The position numbers were made by a program, and so were the translations under genes. From Selenomonas sp. oral taxon 126 (GTDB taxonomy: Bacteria > Bacillota > Negativicutes > Selenomonadales > Selenomonadaceae): a DNA stretch of 39,537 nucleotides. The stretch covers positions 370,831 to 410,367 of the forward strand of contig NZ_CP016201.1 of the NCBI RefSeq assembly GCF_001683335.1, read 5' to 3'. Below are positions 7,806 through 15,363 of this stretch, in pieces (the stretch's first letter is position 1; each line of letters opens with the position of its first letter). The notes under the pieces are model-generated. The model made no database searches. It was not told the origin of the DNA and saw only the letters and a list, made by a program, of their open reading frames with translations.

Positions 7806-9011
7806 TCAGAGAATCACAACCTCTACCTCTGTCCCTGCCGCCAGCGGCTTCGTTCCCGCCGGCACATCCACGAACGCGTCGCAGCCCGCCGCCGAAAAGA
7901 GTGAGCCGGACTCGTGCTGATCGGGCAGCGAGACGCGTCCGTCCGCCTCCATGCGCGCACGCAGGAAACGCCGTCCGGGGCAGTCCTTCGGGAATGCATC
8001 GGCGAGCACGGCGCGCCGCCGCACAGGCAGCACATCCGTCTGTCCCGCAAGCCGCAACAGTGCGGGCTTTGCCATCAGCTCGAACGTCGCAAACGCCGCA
8101 AACGGATTCCCCGAGAGTGCGATGCCGAGCATCTTCCCCCGCGTATAGGCAATCGCCGGTGCCCCCGGTTTCATGCAGACGCGCCAGAAGAGACGCTCTG
8201 CGCCAAGCGCAGGCACAACACCGTGCATGATGTCCTTCTTGCCCACGGACACACCGCCCGAGGTCAGGAACACATCCACCACATCCGCATAAGAGGCGAT
8301 GACCTCTGCCGCTTTGTCAATATCATCGGGCACAGACCCGAGTACCGTGACCTCCGCGCCGAGCTCCTTCAACCGTCCCGCGAGGAGATAGAGATTACTG
8401 TTGTAGATCTTGCCGGGGCGCAGCGGCTCGCCGGGCTGCAGGAGTTCATCCCCCGTGCTTGCCACGGCAACGCGCACGCGCCGATAGACCTGAACCGTGC
8501 CATAGCCCTCACTCGCAAGGACGCCGATCTGCGCCGCGCGGATCATCTGTCCCTGTCGCAGCAGCACGGTTCCCTTCTTGATATCCTCGCCCGCATAGCA
8601 GTAGTTCTCATACGGCTCGGACGTAAACGGAACGCAGATCGTGTCCCCGTCCTCGCGCACATCCTCCTGCCGCACCACACAGTCGCAACCCTTCGGAATC
8701 GCACCGCCCGTCATGATGCGGACGCATTCACCTGCACCGACCGTGCCCGTGAAGAACTCGCCCGCGCATTCCTCACCGACAAGACGCAGCGTAACGGGAT
8801 GCTCCGCCGAGGCATCGCGCGTGCTCGCCGCTGCAAATGTATAGCCGTCGAGCGGCGAGCGGTCAAACGGCGGGTTGTCAAAGCCCGCACGCACCTCCTC
8901 TGCCGCGACACGCCCCAGTGCGTCGATCAGGGGAATGCGCTCCGTCTCAGCGACCCGCGCCGTATGCGCAAGCAGTACCTCTATTGCCTGCTCGAGTTCG
9001 ATGTCCTGCAT
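7806..9011 (-). CDS. moeA: Molybdopterin molybdotransferase MoeA
   Basis: 401 residues. MoeA inserts molybdate into adenylylated molybdopterin, releasing AMP. Visible marks are FDNPPFDRSPLDGYTF, a long domain 2, then TSGGVSVGKKDIMHG and GLALSGNPFAAF-like LGIALSGNPFAAFATF, and the C-terminal domain IV (PAGTKPLAAGTEVEVV). The ATG at 9011 has AGGAGG 5 bases upstream; an in-frame TTG five codons earlier lies before the ribosome site and is rejected. A promoter at 9081-9109 and a palindrome at 9101-9118 lie upstream. The second MoeA-like gene at 9157-10185 is a different subfamily, so this one is the likely functional MoeA. Confidence 0.95.
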   Translation of the reverse strand: MQDIELEQAIEVLLAHTARVAETERIPLIDALGRVAAEEVRAGFDNPPFDRSPLDGYTFAAASTRDASAEHPVTLRLVGEECAGEFFTGTVGAGECVRIMTGGAIPKGCDCVVRQEDVREDGDTICVPFTSEPYENYCYAGEDIKKGTVLLRQGQMIRAAQIGVLASEGYGTVQVYRRVRVAVASTGDELLQPGEPLRPGKIYNSNLYLLAGRLKELGAEVTVLGSVPDDIDKAAEVIASYADVVDVFLTSGGVSVGKKDIMHGVVPALGAERLFWRVCMKPGAPAIAYTRGKMLGIALSGNPFAAFATFELMAKPALLRLAGQTDVLPVRRRAVLADAFPKDCPGRRFLRARMEADGRVSLPDQHESGSLFSAAGCDAFVDVPAGTKPLAAGTEVEVVIL

Positions 9012-9050
9012 ATTCCCCTCCTGCAATTTTCATGCGTATATCTTTCGAGT

Positions 9051-9063
9051 GCACTGATAAATT
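9051..9063 (+). repeat. Isolated MITE end (relic terminal repeat)
   Basis: GCACTGATAAATT is identical over 13 bases to the end of the MITE family (GGAAGCACTGATAAATT) but no second end or interior follows. It lies in the moeA leader. Either a decayed insertion or chance. Confidence 0.35.
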
Positions 9064-9080
9064 TGGCAAATCCTTTATAC

Positions 9081-9109
9081 AAAATATCTATCGTCTATGT
9101 CTGTGTCAA
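9081..9109 (-). promoter_or_regulatory. moeA promoter
   Basis: On the minus strand TTGACA (9104-9109), a 17-base spacer, then TATTTT (9081-9086). The -35 box matches the sigma-A consensus fully, the -10 in 4 of 6. The start point would be near 9075, about 64 bases before the moeA ATG. Confidence 0.6.
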
Positions 9110-9118
9110 ATGTCACAG
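9101..9118. promoter_or_regulatory. CRP/FNR-like palindrome over the moeA -35 box
   Basis: CTGTGTCAAATGTCACAG is a near-perfect 18-bp palindrome of the form TGTGN-N6-TCACA, matching the CRP/FNR family half-site TGTGA in 9 of 10 outer positions. It overlaps the -35 box of the moeA promoter. GTGACATTTGnCA recurs at 25649-25666. Which regulator binds is not known. Confidence 0.5.
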
Positions 9119-9156
9119 ATTCATCACGTATGTTGTAAAATTCGCCGCCCCGCCAC

Positions 9157-10185
9157 TTATTTTCCAAACGGACACACGGGATAGTGGCACACCTTGCACT
9201 CCATGCAGAGTCCGCCAATCCCGAGATGGCGAATCTCGCGCCGCGTCCACTCGCTGCCCGCAACGACGCGCGGCAGAATGATGTCGAAGATCGTCGCGGG
9301 CGCGTACATGACGCAGCCCGGCAGCCCCATGATCGGCACCTGGCGCCCGTCTTTTTCATAGTACGCAAGCATGAACATCGCGCCCGGCAGCACAGGCGCA
9401 CCGTACGTCACGACACGCGCCCCCGTCGCCTTGATCGCGGCGGGCGTGCGGTCATCGGGGTCGACGCTCATGCCGCCCGTGCAGAGCACCATATCCATGC
9501 CGAGGTCAAGCAGCTCCTCAATCGCCGCGCGCGTGTGCTCCGTCCCGTCGTCCGAAAGGCGGTGCTCATCCACCCGCAGCCCAAATGCCCGCAGCTTGCT
9601 GTCGATGACCGGCGTAAACGTGTCCTTGATCCGCCCGTGAAAGACCTCCGAGCCCGTTGTCACAACGCCGACCTTCATCGCGCGGTAGGGCAGCACGCGC
9701 AGCAGCGGCTCCGTTCCCGCCGTCTCCCGCACCTTTTCCATAATATCCTTTGCGATGACGAGCGGAATCACACGCATCCCCGCGAGCTTTGTGCCCGCTT
9801 TTACGGGGAAATGCTGCGCAATCGTCGCAATCATCACATCGTCGATCTCATTCACCGCATCGAGTGCGTCTTCATTGACCTCGAACACGCCCGCGACCGT
9901 CGATGTCAGCTCGATCTTGCCTTCCTTCGGCTCACTCGCCGTCATGTACGCACTCTGGCAGAGGTCACGCAGAATCGCCGCCGCATCGTTCTCGTGCAGC
10001 ATATTCTCGTCGTCCTCCCAGACGTAGATATGCTCCTTGCCAATCCTGAGCAGTACGGGCACATCCTCCGCGCGAATCACATCGCCCTTGCGAAACCGCG
10101 CACCCTTGCGCTCCCCACGCACAATCTCCGTAATATCGTGGCAGAGTATCATCCCTACCGCATCCTGAACGCGAACCTCCTGCAT
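9157..10185 (-). CDS. MoeA-like molybdopterin-binding protein with C-terminal cysteine cluster
   Basis: 342 residues. Residues ~170-310 form a MoCF/MogA-type molybdopterin-binding domain (KVGVVTTGSEVFHGRIKD, LCTGGMSVDPDDRTP, MGLPGCVMYAPATIFD). The ~165-residue N-terminal part (VQDAVGMILCHDITEI, ARFRKGDVIRAEDVPVLLRIG) resembles the MoeA core entry segment but lacks full MoeA domain structure. The tail carries C327, C330, C333 and C338 (CMECKVCHYPVCPFGK), which looks like a metal or Fe-S site. The ATG at 10185 has GGGAGA 5-6 bases upstream; the frame extends further but without a ribosome site. It heads the minus-strand Mo cluster. Function is probably in cofactor insertion or sensing, but the exact reaction is unknown. 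Confidence 0.85.
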   Translation of the reverse strand: MQEVRVQDAVGMILCHDITEIVRGERKGARFRKGDVIRAEDVPVLLRIGKEHIYVWEDDENMLHENDAAAILRDLCQSAYMTASEPKEGKIELTSTVAGVFEVNEDALDAVNEIDDVMIATIAQHFPVKAGTKLAGMRVIPLVIAKDIMEKVRETAGTEPLLRVLPYRAMKVGVVTTGSEVFHGRIKDTFTPVIDSKLRAFGLRVDEHRLSDDGTEHTRAAIEELLDLGMDMVLCTGGMSVDPDDRTPAAIKATGARVVTYGAPVLPGAMFMLAYYEKDGRQVPIMGLPGCVMYAPATIFDIILPRVVAGSEWTRREIRHLGIGGLCMECKVCHYPVCPFGK

Positions 10186-10230
10186 CGTTCTCTCCCAGCT
10201 TCGTCGGTATGCGCATTTCGACAAACGCGC

Positions 10231-10243
10231 TGTATACAATACA
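10231..10243. promoter_or_regulatory. Palindrome in the leader of the MoeA-like gene
   Basis: TGTATACAATACA has perfect 5-base arms around a 3-base centre. It lies in the predicted leader between the promoter at 10325 and the gene start at 10185. Its wider form CGCTGTATACAATACA faintly resembles molybdate-repressor ModE sites, but no ModE gene is visible here. Confidence 0.3.
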
Positions 10244-10259
10244 CAATATTGATCAATCC

Positions 10260-10301
10260 GAATGGTTTCAGACAAAACTAATCTCTTCCTAAAAACCATT
10301 C
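10260..10301 (-). promoter_or_regulatory. 9-bp inverted repeat near the transcription start of the MoeA-like gene
   Basis: GAATGGTTT (10260-10268) and AAACCATTC (10293-10301) are perfect inverted repeats 24 bases apart. They would form a stem early in the minus-strand leader, or a spaced operator just after the promoter at 10325-10353. Confidence 0.35.
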
Positions 10302-10324
10302 TCATTTATACATTCTTCTTATTG

Positions 10325-10353
10325 ATTATAGCACATAAAATAAATTTTCTCTA
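10325..10353 (-). promoter_or_regulatory. Extended -10 promoter for the minus-strand Mo cluster
   Basis: On the minus strand TAGAGA, a 17-base spacer and TGCTATAAT, a full extended -10. The start point would be near 10318, giving a ~130-base leader that contains two inverted repeats. With the moaC promoter it makes the 304-base gap 10186-10489 a divergent control region. Confidence 0.6.
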
Positions 10354-10429
10354 TGATTTTTCGTAAATGAGAAATGTTTTTGCCCCCTTTGTCCCCCTTT
10401 TTTCACGAAAGAAGAATGCGGGGAAACGA

Positions 10430-10458
10430 TTGATTTTCAATGCAAGTTACGCTATGAT
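10430..10458 (+). promoter_or_regulatory. moaC-modABC promoter
   Basis: TTGATT (10430-10435), 17-base spacer, TATGAT (10453-10458). The start would fall near 10465, about 25 bases before the moaC ATG, leaving room only for the ribosome site. Confidence 0.6.
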
Positions 10459-10489
10459 TAAATCATTCGGATGGAAAGGAGGAAAGAAG

Positions 10490-10972
10490 ATGCCGAATAT
10501 GGGACTGACGCATTTCGACGAGGGCGGTGCAGCCGTCATGGTGGACGTGAGCGGCAAGGACAAGACGCATCGCGAGGCGATTGCAAGCGGACGCATCTAC
10601 GTGAGCGAGCAGGTTTTTAACGCCATCGCGGGCGGTACGGCGGCAAAGGGCGATGTGCTTGGCGTTGCACGCATTGCAGGCATCATGGCGGCAAAGCGGA
10701 CATCGGATATGATACCGCTCTGTCACCTGCTGCCGCTCGCCAAATGCACGCTCGACTTTGCGCTCGAAGAAATTCCACGACACGCCGTACATGCGACCGC
10801 GACCGTCAAAGTCACGGGCGAGACAGGCGTCGAGATGGAGGCACTGCACGCTGTGAGTACGGCGCTGCTCACGATCTACGATATGTGCAAGGCAATCGAC
10901 AAGCGCATGGAGATCGGCGATATCCGCCTTGAGCGCAAGTCCGGCGGGAAGAGCGGCACATTTGTCCGCTAA
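10490..10972 (+). CDS. moaC: Cyclic pyranopterin monophosphate synthase MoaC
   Basis: 160 residues, the usual MoaC length. It converts the MoaA product to cyclic pyranopterin monophosphate. Marks: [33 protein letters not shown] (catalytic loop), [20 protein letters not shown] and [27 protein letters not shown] near the end. The ATG at 10490 has AGGAGG about 8 bases upstream and lies just after a promoter; the longer frame upstream has no ribosome site. It is divergent from the other Moco genes and is followed by modABC on the same strand after a 136-base structured interval. Confidence 0.97.
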   Translation: MPNMGLTHFDEGGAAVMVDVSGKDKTHREAIASGRIYVSEQVFNAIAGGTAAKGDVLGVARIAGIMAAKRTSDMIPLCHLLPLAKCTLDFALEEIPRHAVHATATVKVTGETGVEMEALHAVSTALLTIYDMCKAIDKRMEIGDIRLERKSGGKSGTFVR

Positions 10973-10989
10973 GGATGGGGGATTTCCCT

Positions 10990-11100
10990 CAACCAACTCC
11001 GAGCAAGGATCGTCTAAGGGGAAACCTACGACACCTTGCCTGACGGATTTCGTCACAGGGTATGTGTGGAAACGCGCATACCTATCTATTTTGTAAAGGA
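10990..11100 (+). promoter_or_regulatory. Structured leader before modA: candidate Moco riboswitch
   Basis: The 136-base gap between moaC and modA can fold almost completely. GCAAGG (11003-11008) pairs with CCTTGC (11034-11039), enclosing TCGT/ACGA and a GG-GAAA-CC tip. CTGACG/CGTCACAG follows. A perfect 10-bp stem with a GAAA tetraloop is at 11059-11082. UCUAAG and UACGA in the first arm resemble the 11-nt GAAA-tetraloop receptor (CCUAAG/UAUGG). CTCC near 10998-11001 could pair with GGAG of the modA ribosome site. The location and the tetraloop-receptor layout fit the Moco RNA motif known upstream of Mo genes; the family match is from memory and not tested. Confidence 0.58.
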
Positions 11101-11108
11101 GCAAAACA

Positions 11109-11912
11109 ATGAAAATCAAACAGATGTTGACGGCAGCTGTGGCTGCAATGGCACTGCTCACCGGGGGCTGCATCGGCGGCGGCGACAGTGCGAACAAGAT
11201 GGACACGCCGAAGGAAGGCCCGGTCGAGCTGCAGGTCTCTGCAGCGGCGAGCCTCACGGACGCGATGAAGGAACTCGGCGCGATGTACGAGAAGGAGCAC
11301 GGGAATACGAAGCTCGTCTTCAACTTCGGCAGCAGCGGCGCCCTCCAGCAGGCGATCGAGAACGGCGGCGCCGCCGATGTCTTCGTCTCAGCTGCGCAGA
11401 AGCAGATGAATGCGCTCGACGAGAAGAAGCTCCTCGCGGACGGCACGCGCGTCGACCTCCTTATCAACGACGTGGTTCTGATTACGGCGAAGGACAGCAC
11501 GCTGAACCTCCCCGACTTCAAGGCGGTGCTTGATCCCGCAGTCGCACACATCGCGCTCGGTGAGCCGAAGGGTGTGCCCGTCGGACAGTACAGCGAGGAG
11601 GTCTTCACGAAGCTCGGCATCCTCGACGAGGTGAAGGCACGCGCCGTCTACGGTTCCGATGTCCGTCAGGTGCTCGCATGGGTCGAGTCCGGCGATGCGG
11701 ACTGCGGCGTTGTCTACGCGACCGATGCCGCGATCTCAGACAAGGTGAAGGTCACTGCCGTCGCCCCTGCCGATACGCATAAGCCCATCGTCTACCCCGC
11801 CGCCGTCCTCAAAGACGCGAAGAACATGAAGGAGGCAAAGGATTTCCTCGCCTTCCTTCAGACCGACGCAGCAAAGAAGGTCTTTGAGAAATACGGCTTC
11901 AAAGTGAAATAA
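11109..11912 (+). CDS. modA: Molybdate ABC transporter substrate-binding lipoprotein ModA
   Basis: 267 residues. Binds molybdate outside the cell membrane and delivers it to ModBC. The N-terminus is a lipoprotein signal with lipobox LTGGC (C21), so it is membrane anchored. Family marks are VSAAASLTDAMKELG, FNFGSSGALQQAIENGGAADVFVSA, GEPKGVPVGQYSEEV, VYGSDVRQVLAWVESGDADCGVVYATDA and a C-terminal FLAFLQTDAAKKVFEKYGF. AAAGGAG precedes the ATG. Its stop overlaps the modB start by one base (TAATG). Confidence 0.97.
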   Translation: MKIKQMLTAAVAAMALLTGGCIGGGDSANKMDTPKEGPVELQVSAAASLTDAMKELGAMYEKEHGNTKLVFNFGSSGALQQAIENGGAADVFVSAAQKQMNALDEKKLLADGTRVDLLINDVVLITAKDSTLNLPDFKAVLDPAVAHIALGEPKGVPVGQYSEEVFTKLGILDEVKARAVYGSDVRQVLAWVESGDADCGVVYATDAAISDKVKVTAVAPADTHKPIVYPAAVLKDAKNMKEAKDFLAFLQTDAAKKVFEKYGFKVK

Positions 11913-12580
11913 TGACGGACGAAACGCTATCCCCGCTCATCATCTCACTTGAGGTCGCGGGTCTTGCAACGGTGATCACCTTCTTTGTCGGCATTGCGCT
12001 CGCATACGGTGTCCTGCAAATCCGCAGCCGCCTCGCGGGCACGATTGCCGATGCCGTGATTACCCTGCCGCTCGTCCTGCCGCCGACCGTCGTCGGATTC
12101 TTCCTCCTGCTCTTTCTCGGAAAGCGCAGTACCATCGGGAGTTTCCTCCTGTCAATCGACCTGCCGCTCGTCTTTACCTGGCGTGCGGCGGTCATCGCGG
12201 CGGTCATCGTGAGCCTCCCGCTCATGTACCGCACGGCGCGCGGCGCGTTTGAGGCAATCGACCGCAATATGATTCATGCGGCGCAGACCCTCAGCGTGAG
12301 CAACTGGCGCATCTTCTGGCGCATCATCCTGCCGAATGCACGCCACGGCATCCTCGCGGGGCTTGTTCTCTCGTTCGCCCGTGCGCTCGGCGAGTTCGGC
12401 GCGACCATCATGTTTGCGGGCAATATCCCCGGGCGCACGCAGACCATGTCCACCGCCATCTACGCGGCAGTGCAGGCGAATGACTACGACCTCGCGTTTC
12501 GCTGGGCGATCATCATCTCCCTGTTCTCGCTCTTCTTCATCGGTGCGATGAATCTGTACCTCAAACGGGAGGTGCGCTGA
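11912..12580 (+). CDS. modB: Molybdate ABC transporter permease ModB
   Basis: 222 residues, mostly hydrophobic with about five membrane segments. It forms the channel of the molybdate importer. It opens with LSPLIISLEVAGLATVITFF and carries the EAA-type coupling loop HAAQTLSVSNWRIFWRIILP followed by ARALGEFGATIMFAGN, typical of ModB. Start and stop both overlap neighbours (TAATG with modA, TGATG with modC), showing tight translational coupling. Confidence 0.96.
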   Translation: MTDETLSPLIISLEVAGLATVITFFVGIALAYGVLQIRSRLAGTIADAVITLPLVLPPTVVGFFLLLFLGKRSTIGSFLLSIDLPLVFTWRAAVIAAVIVSLPLMYRTARGAFEAIDRNMIHAAQTLSVSNWRIFWRIILPNARHGILAGLVLSFARALGEFGATIMFAGNIPGRTQTMSTAIYAAVQANDYDLAFRWAIIISLFSLFFIGAMNLYLKREVR

Positions 12581-13626
12581 TGGAACTGATCGTCAATATC
12601 GAAAAGCGTCTGCGCGACTTCACGCTCGCGGCGCAGTTCACGCTGCGGGACACGACCCTCGCGCTCCTCGGTGCATCGGGCAGCGGCAAGAGCATGACGC
12701 TCAAATGCATCGCAGGACTTGAGCGCCCCGACCGAGGGCAGATTGTACTCAACGGGCGCACGCTCTTTGACAGCAAGAAGGGCATCAACCTCCCGCCGCA
12801 GGCGCGCAGCGTCGGCTACCTTTTTCAGAACTACGCCCTCTTTCCGAACATGACTGTGCGCGAGAACATCATCTTTGCCTTGGACGGTTCAAAGGAGGAA
12901 AAGGAGCGCATCTTTGCGGAGAACGTCGCGCGCTTCTCGCTCGAGGGACTGGAAAACGCCTATCCCGCAAATCTCTCGGGCGGGCAGCAGCAGCGCGTCG
13001 CCTTTGCGCGCATCCTTGCGCGCGGCGCGGACATCCTGCTGCTCGACGAACCTCTCTCCGCACTCGACACCCATCTGAAATGGCAGATCGAAATTGCCCT
13101 GCGCGAGATCCTCGCCATGCAGAACATCGCGGCGATCCTCGTCACCCACGACCGCGACGAGGCATTCCGCATCGCACGCGAGATCGCGACCGTCGATCGC
13201 GGGCAGCTCACGCCGCCGATGGACAAACACGAACTCTTTCGGAATCCGGGCACGCGTGCCGCGACCACGCTCACGGGCTGCAAGAACATCTCCGCCGCCC
13301 GCCGCCTCGATGCAGACCATGTAGAGGCGACCGACTGGGGCATCACGCTCCGCGTTGCAGACAGCGAGACGGACGTGCAGCACATCGCCATCCGCGCTCA
13401 CTATCTGACGCTCGCGGAGGAGGGCGCGGAAAGCGCGCTCCCCGCCCGCGTTGCAGAGGTCATCGAGAGCACCTTCACCTACATTGTCATGCTCCGCTTC
13501 GCCGAGGAAGGACTTCCCATCCGCTGGGAAATTGCCAAAGCGACGTGGCTGCCGCTCGATGCGGGACTCGGCGACACACTCTACTTCCGCTTTCCCGTCG
13601 AGGAGCTGATGCTGCTTCGGGACTGA
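12580..13626 (+). CDS. modC: Molybdate ABC transporter ATP-binding protein ModC
   Basis: 348 residues. Powers molybdate import. Walker A is GASGSGKSMTLKC, the signature LSGGQQQRVAFARILA, Walker B ILLLDEPLSALD, and the switch histidine lies in LVTHDRDEAFR. After about residue 235 a C-terminal regulatory extension (ISAARRLDADHVEATDWG, then a TOBE-like part) is shorter than two full mop domains. Codes to the operon terminator at 13635. Start overlaps the modB stop by one base. Confidence 0.96.
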   Translation: MELIVNIEKRLRDFTLAAQFTLRDTTLALLGASGSGKSMTLKCIAGLERPDRGQIVLNGRTLFDSKKGINLPPQARSVGYLFQNYALFPNMTVRENIIFALDGSKEEKERIFAENVARFSLEGLENAYPANLSGGQQQRVAFARILARGADILLLDEPLSALDTHLKWQIEIALREILAMQNIAAILVTHDRDEAFRIAREIATVDRGQLTPPMDKHELFRNPGTRAATTLTGCKNISAARRLDADHVEATDWGITLRVADSETDVQHIAIRAHYLTLAEEGAESALPARVAEVIESTFTYIVMLRFAEEGLPIRWEIAKATWLPLDAGLGDTLYFRFPVEELMLLRD

Positions 13627-13634
13627 CGAACATA

Positions 13635-13674
13635 AAAAGCGCCCCCATGTGCAAAAGTGCGAGGGAGCGCTTTT
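13635..13674. terminator. Bidirectional terminator between modC and the Rpn-family gene
   Basis: AAAAGCGC and GCGCTTTT enclose a further CCCC/GGG pairing, giving a stem with A-run on one side and T-run on the other. It lies 8 bases after modC and 9 bases after the convergent gene. Confidence 0.85.
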
Positions 13675-13683
13675 CATATGCAA

Positions 13684-14628
13684 TCAACTGTGCAGTATAT
13701 CGCTGTATTTTTTTTGCTCGGATACAGGAATTTGAAGAATTTCCATCGCCTGTACGTCAGAGAGATTCATATTCTTCATGAGGCTTTTGATGTTTTGCAG
13801 GGATGTCTGCTCAATGCCTTGCTGAATACCTTGCTGAATACCTTCTGCAATGCCTTGCTGAATACCTTGCTCAATGCCTTGCTGAATACCTTCTGCAATG
13901 CCCTGCTTCAGCCCTTCTCTCCGCCATGCTCGCATACCGCTGATATAGTCACGCATGGCCTTTTCGCGCTGCTCGTACTGCCAACGCTCGACTTCATCCT
14001 GCATAAAGACATATTCCGCATCCATCGCCTCGCGGATTGCCGTCTCGCTCATCGCCAACGCCTCCGTTTCCTCGTCATTCAGCTTCGTTGAAAAATATGC
14101 AATCCACCGCTCAAGACGCTTCAGTTCTTTGACCGACTTCACTTTAAAATTTGGAATCTCAATAAAGTGGATTTCAAGATCCTCGGTCAGACGATGCCCG
14201 CTCTGAAGGTCATAAAGCCCGTACATTGTATGCGTCTGCTTCTGCGGCAACATCGAGAAATTAAGCAGATTGATCGTAATCGCGCGGTTGAGTTCCTCGT
14301 ATGCATCGCCCCTGTGAAGTGACTGATACATCTTCGCCCAGTAGTACAGTGTCCGCTTTTCCATATTCTGTAAATTCACAAGCTGAACTTCGATGTTGAT
14401 ACGGCTACCGTCGTTTGCAATACCAAAGAGATCCAACCGCGAGAGTTTATCGTCCTCAAAGACCGGATCAAGCTCGCGATCAACAAAGTTAATATCGCAG
14501 AGCTCATCCTCCCCATCGAGATCCAGAACCGCATTGAGAAAATTCAGCGTAATGCGTTTGCGCTCCTCCCGACCAAAGATAAACTTGAACAAATAATCGT
14601 TCAGCGGATTGCAGTCACATCGTTTCAT
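13684..14628 (-). CDS. Rpn family recombination-promoting nuclease / PD-(D/E)XK transposase-like protein
   Basis: 314 residues. The opening CDCNPLNDYLFKFIFG and the core SRLDLFGIANDGSRINIEVQL (D then ExQ) match the PD-(D/E)XK nuclease fold of the Rpn/PDDEXK_2 family, whose E. coli members cut DNA and promote RecA-independent recombination. Residues ~255-295 are a run of GIQQ/GIEQ/GIAE units, common at the C-terminus of this family. Three ATGs stand in tandem; the third (14628) is 7 bases after AGGAGG and preferred. It stands alone, convergent to modC. No terminal repeats or duplications flank it, so it is not obviously part of an IS. Confidence 0.85.
   Translation of the reverse strand: MKRCDCNPLNDYLFKFIFGREERKRITLNFLNAVLDLDGEDELCDINFVDRELDPVFEDDKLSRLDLFGIANDGSRINIEVQLVNLQNMEKRTLYYWAKMYQSLHRGDAYEELNRAITINLLNFSMLPQKQTHTMYGLYDLQSGHRLTEDLEIHFIEIPNFKVKSVKELKRLERWIAYFSTKLNDEETEALAMSETAIREAMDAEYVFMQDEVERWQYEQREKAMRDYISGMRAWRREGLKQGIAEGIQQGIEQGIQQGIAEGIQQGIQQGIEQTSLQNIKSLMKNMNLSDVQAMEILQIPVSEQKKYSDILHS
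13807..13911 (-). repeat. 12-bp tandem repeat coding the GIQQ tail
   Basis: About nine units of a 12-base period (such as CTTGCTGAATAC on the plus strand) encode four-residue units GI(Q/E)(Q/E/A)G. The period is a multiple of three, so unit gain or loss keeps the frame. It is coding and direct, not a CRISPR. Confidence 0.85.
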
Positions 14629-14682
14629 CATCATCCCTCCTTTATTCCTATTATATGATAGTCCGTCAAAAAAAGGAAGTGT

Positions 14683-15363
14683 TCACTGCGGCAAGAACGT
14701 CAGTACCCCCGCCGCCATCGTATAGGAGACATCGGCGTAGTCCCGTGCCTCCTGCTCGTGCGTCACGAGGAGGACGGCAGTGCCCGCGTCCGCTGTCTCA
14801 CGCAGGAGGGAGAGGACGAGGCGCGTATTCTCATCGTCGAGGTCGCCCGTCGGCTCATCTGCGAGGAGCACCTGCGGCTGCATGACGAGGGCACGAGCAA
14901 TCGTCACGCGGCGCAGCTCCCCGCCTGAGAGCTCTGCCGGTGTGACCGCACCAAGTTTTCGGATATCGAGGCGCTCCATCAGCTCATCCGCACGCGCCAG
15001 CACCCTTTCCTCCGCACCCGCAAGGAGCGCGGGCAGAAGGATGTTCTCGCGCACCGTGAGGCTCGCAAGCGACATCAGCTGCTGCGGGACAATGCCGATC
15101 TGCACGCCCCGCAGCTGCGCACGCGTGTCCTCATCGAGCGCATAGAGATCCGTCCCTCCCAGCAGCACACGCCCCGTCACAGGCGGAAGCAGTCCCCCAA
15201 GGATGTGGAGGAGCGTACTCTTGCCGCTGCCCGAGCGCCCCGTTACCGCCGTGAGCGTCCCCGCTGCGAGCGTAAGATCTGTCTCCGCAACCGCCATGAA
15301 GTAGCCGTCCTTTGCGCTGTACCGCAGAAAGTCACGGCTGATCTTCTCCGCACGAAGTTCCAT
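14683..15363 (-). CDS. ABC transporter ATP-binding protein, LolD/MacB type
   Basis: 226 residues. Walker A TGRSGSGKSTLLH, signature ELSGGELRRVTIARALVM, Walker B VLLADEPTGDLDDE, histidine in VTHEQEARDYA: a member of the LolD/MacB/FtsE-like group that works with FtsX-type permeases, usually in lipoprotein release, peptide export or mechanotransmission rather than import. Two tandem ATGs overlap or abut the permease stop; the second (15363) is better spaced from AGGAG, the first is at 15366. It ends the DUF4418-permease-ATPase operon. Substrate not known. Confidence 0.92.
   Translation of the reverse strand: MELRAEKISRDFLRYSAKDGYFMAVAETDLTLAAGTLTAVTGRSGSGKSTLLHILGGLLPPVTGRVLLGGTDLYALDEDTRAQLRGVQIGIVPQQLMSLASLTVRENILLPALLAGAEERVLARADELMERLDIRKLGAVTPAELSGGELRRVTIARALVMQPQVLLADEPTGDLDDENTRLVLSLLRETADAGTAVLLVTHEQEARDYADVSYTMAAGVLTFLPQ

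Noticed and set aside
10990-11100. c-di-GMP riboswitch in the modA leader
   Set aside because: It also has a tetraloop-receptor, but the conserved GEMM core blocks are not seen and the gene context is molybdate.
13807-13911. CRISPR-like short repeats
   Set aside because: The repeats are 12-base, direct, without spacers, and code the GIQQ tail of a protein.
13684-14628. Intact insertion sequence around the Rpn-family gene
   Set aside because: No terminal inverted repeats or target duplications flank it; it has its own ribosome site and a normal terminator.
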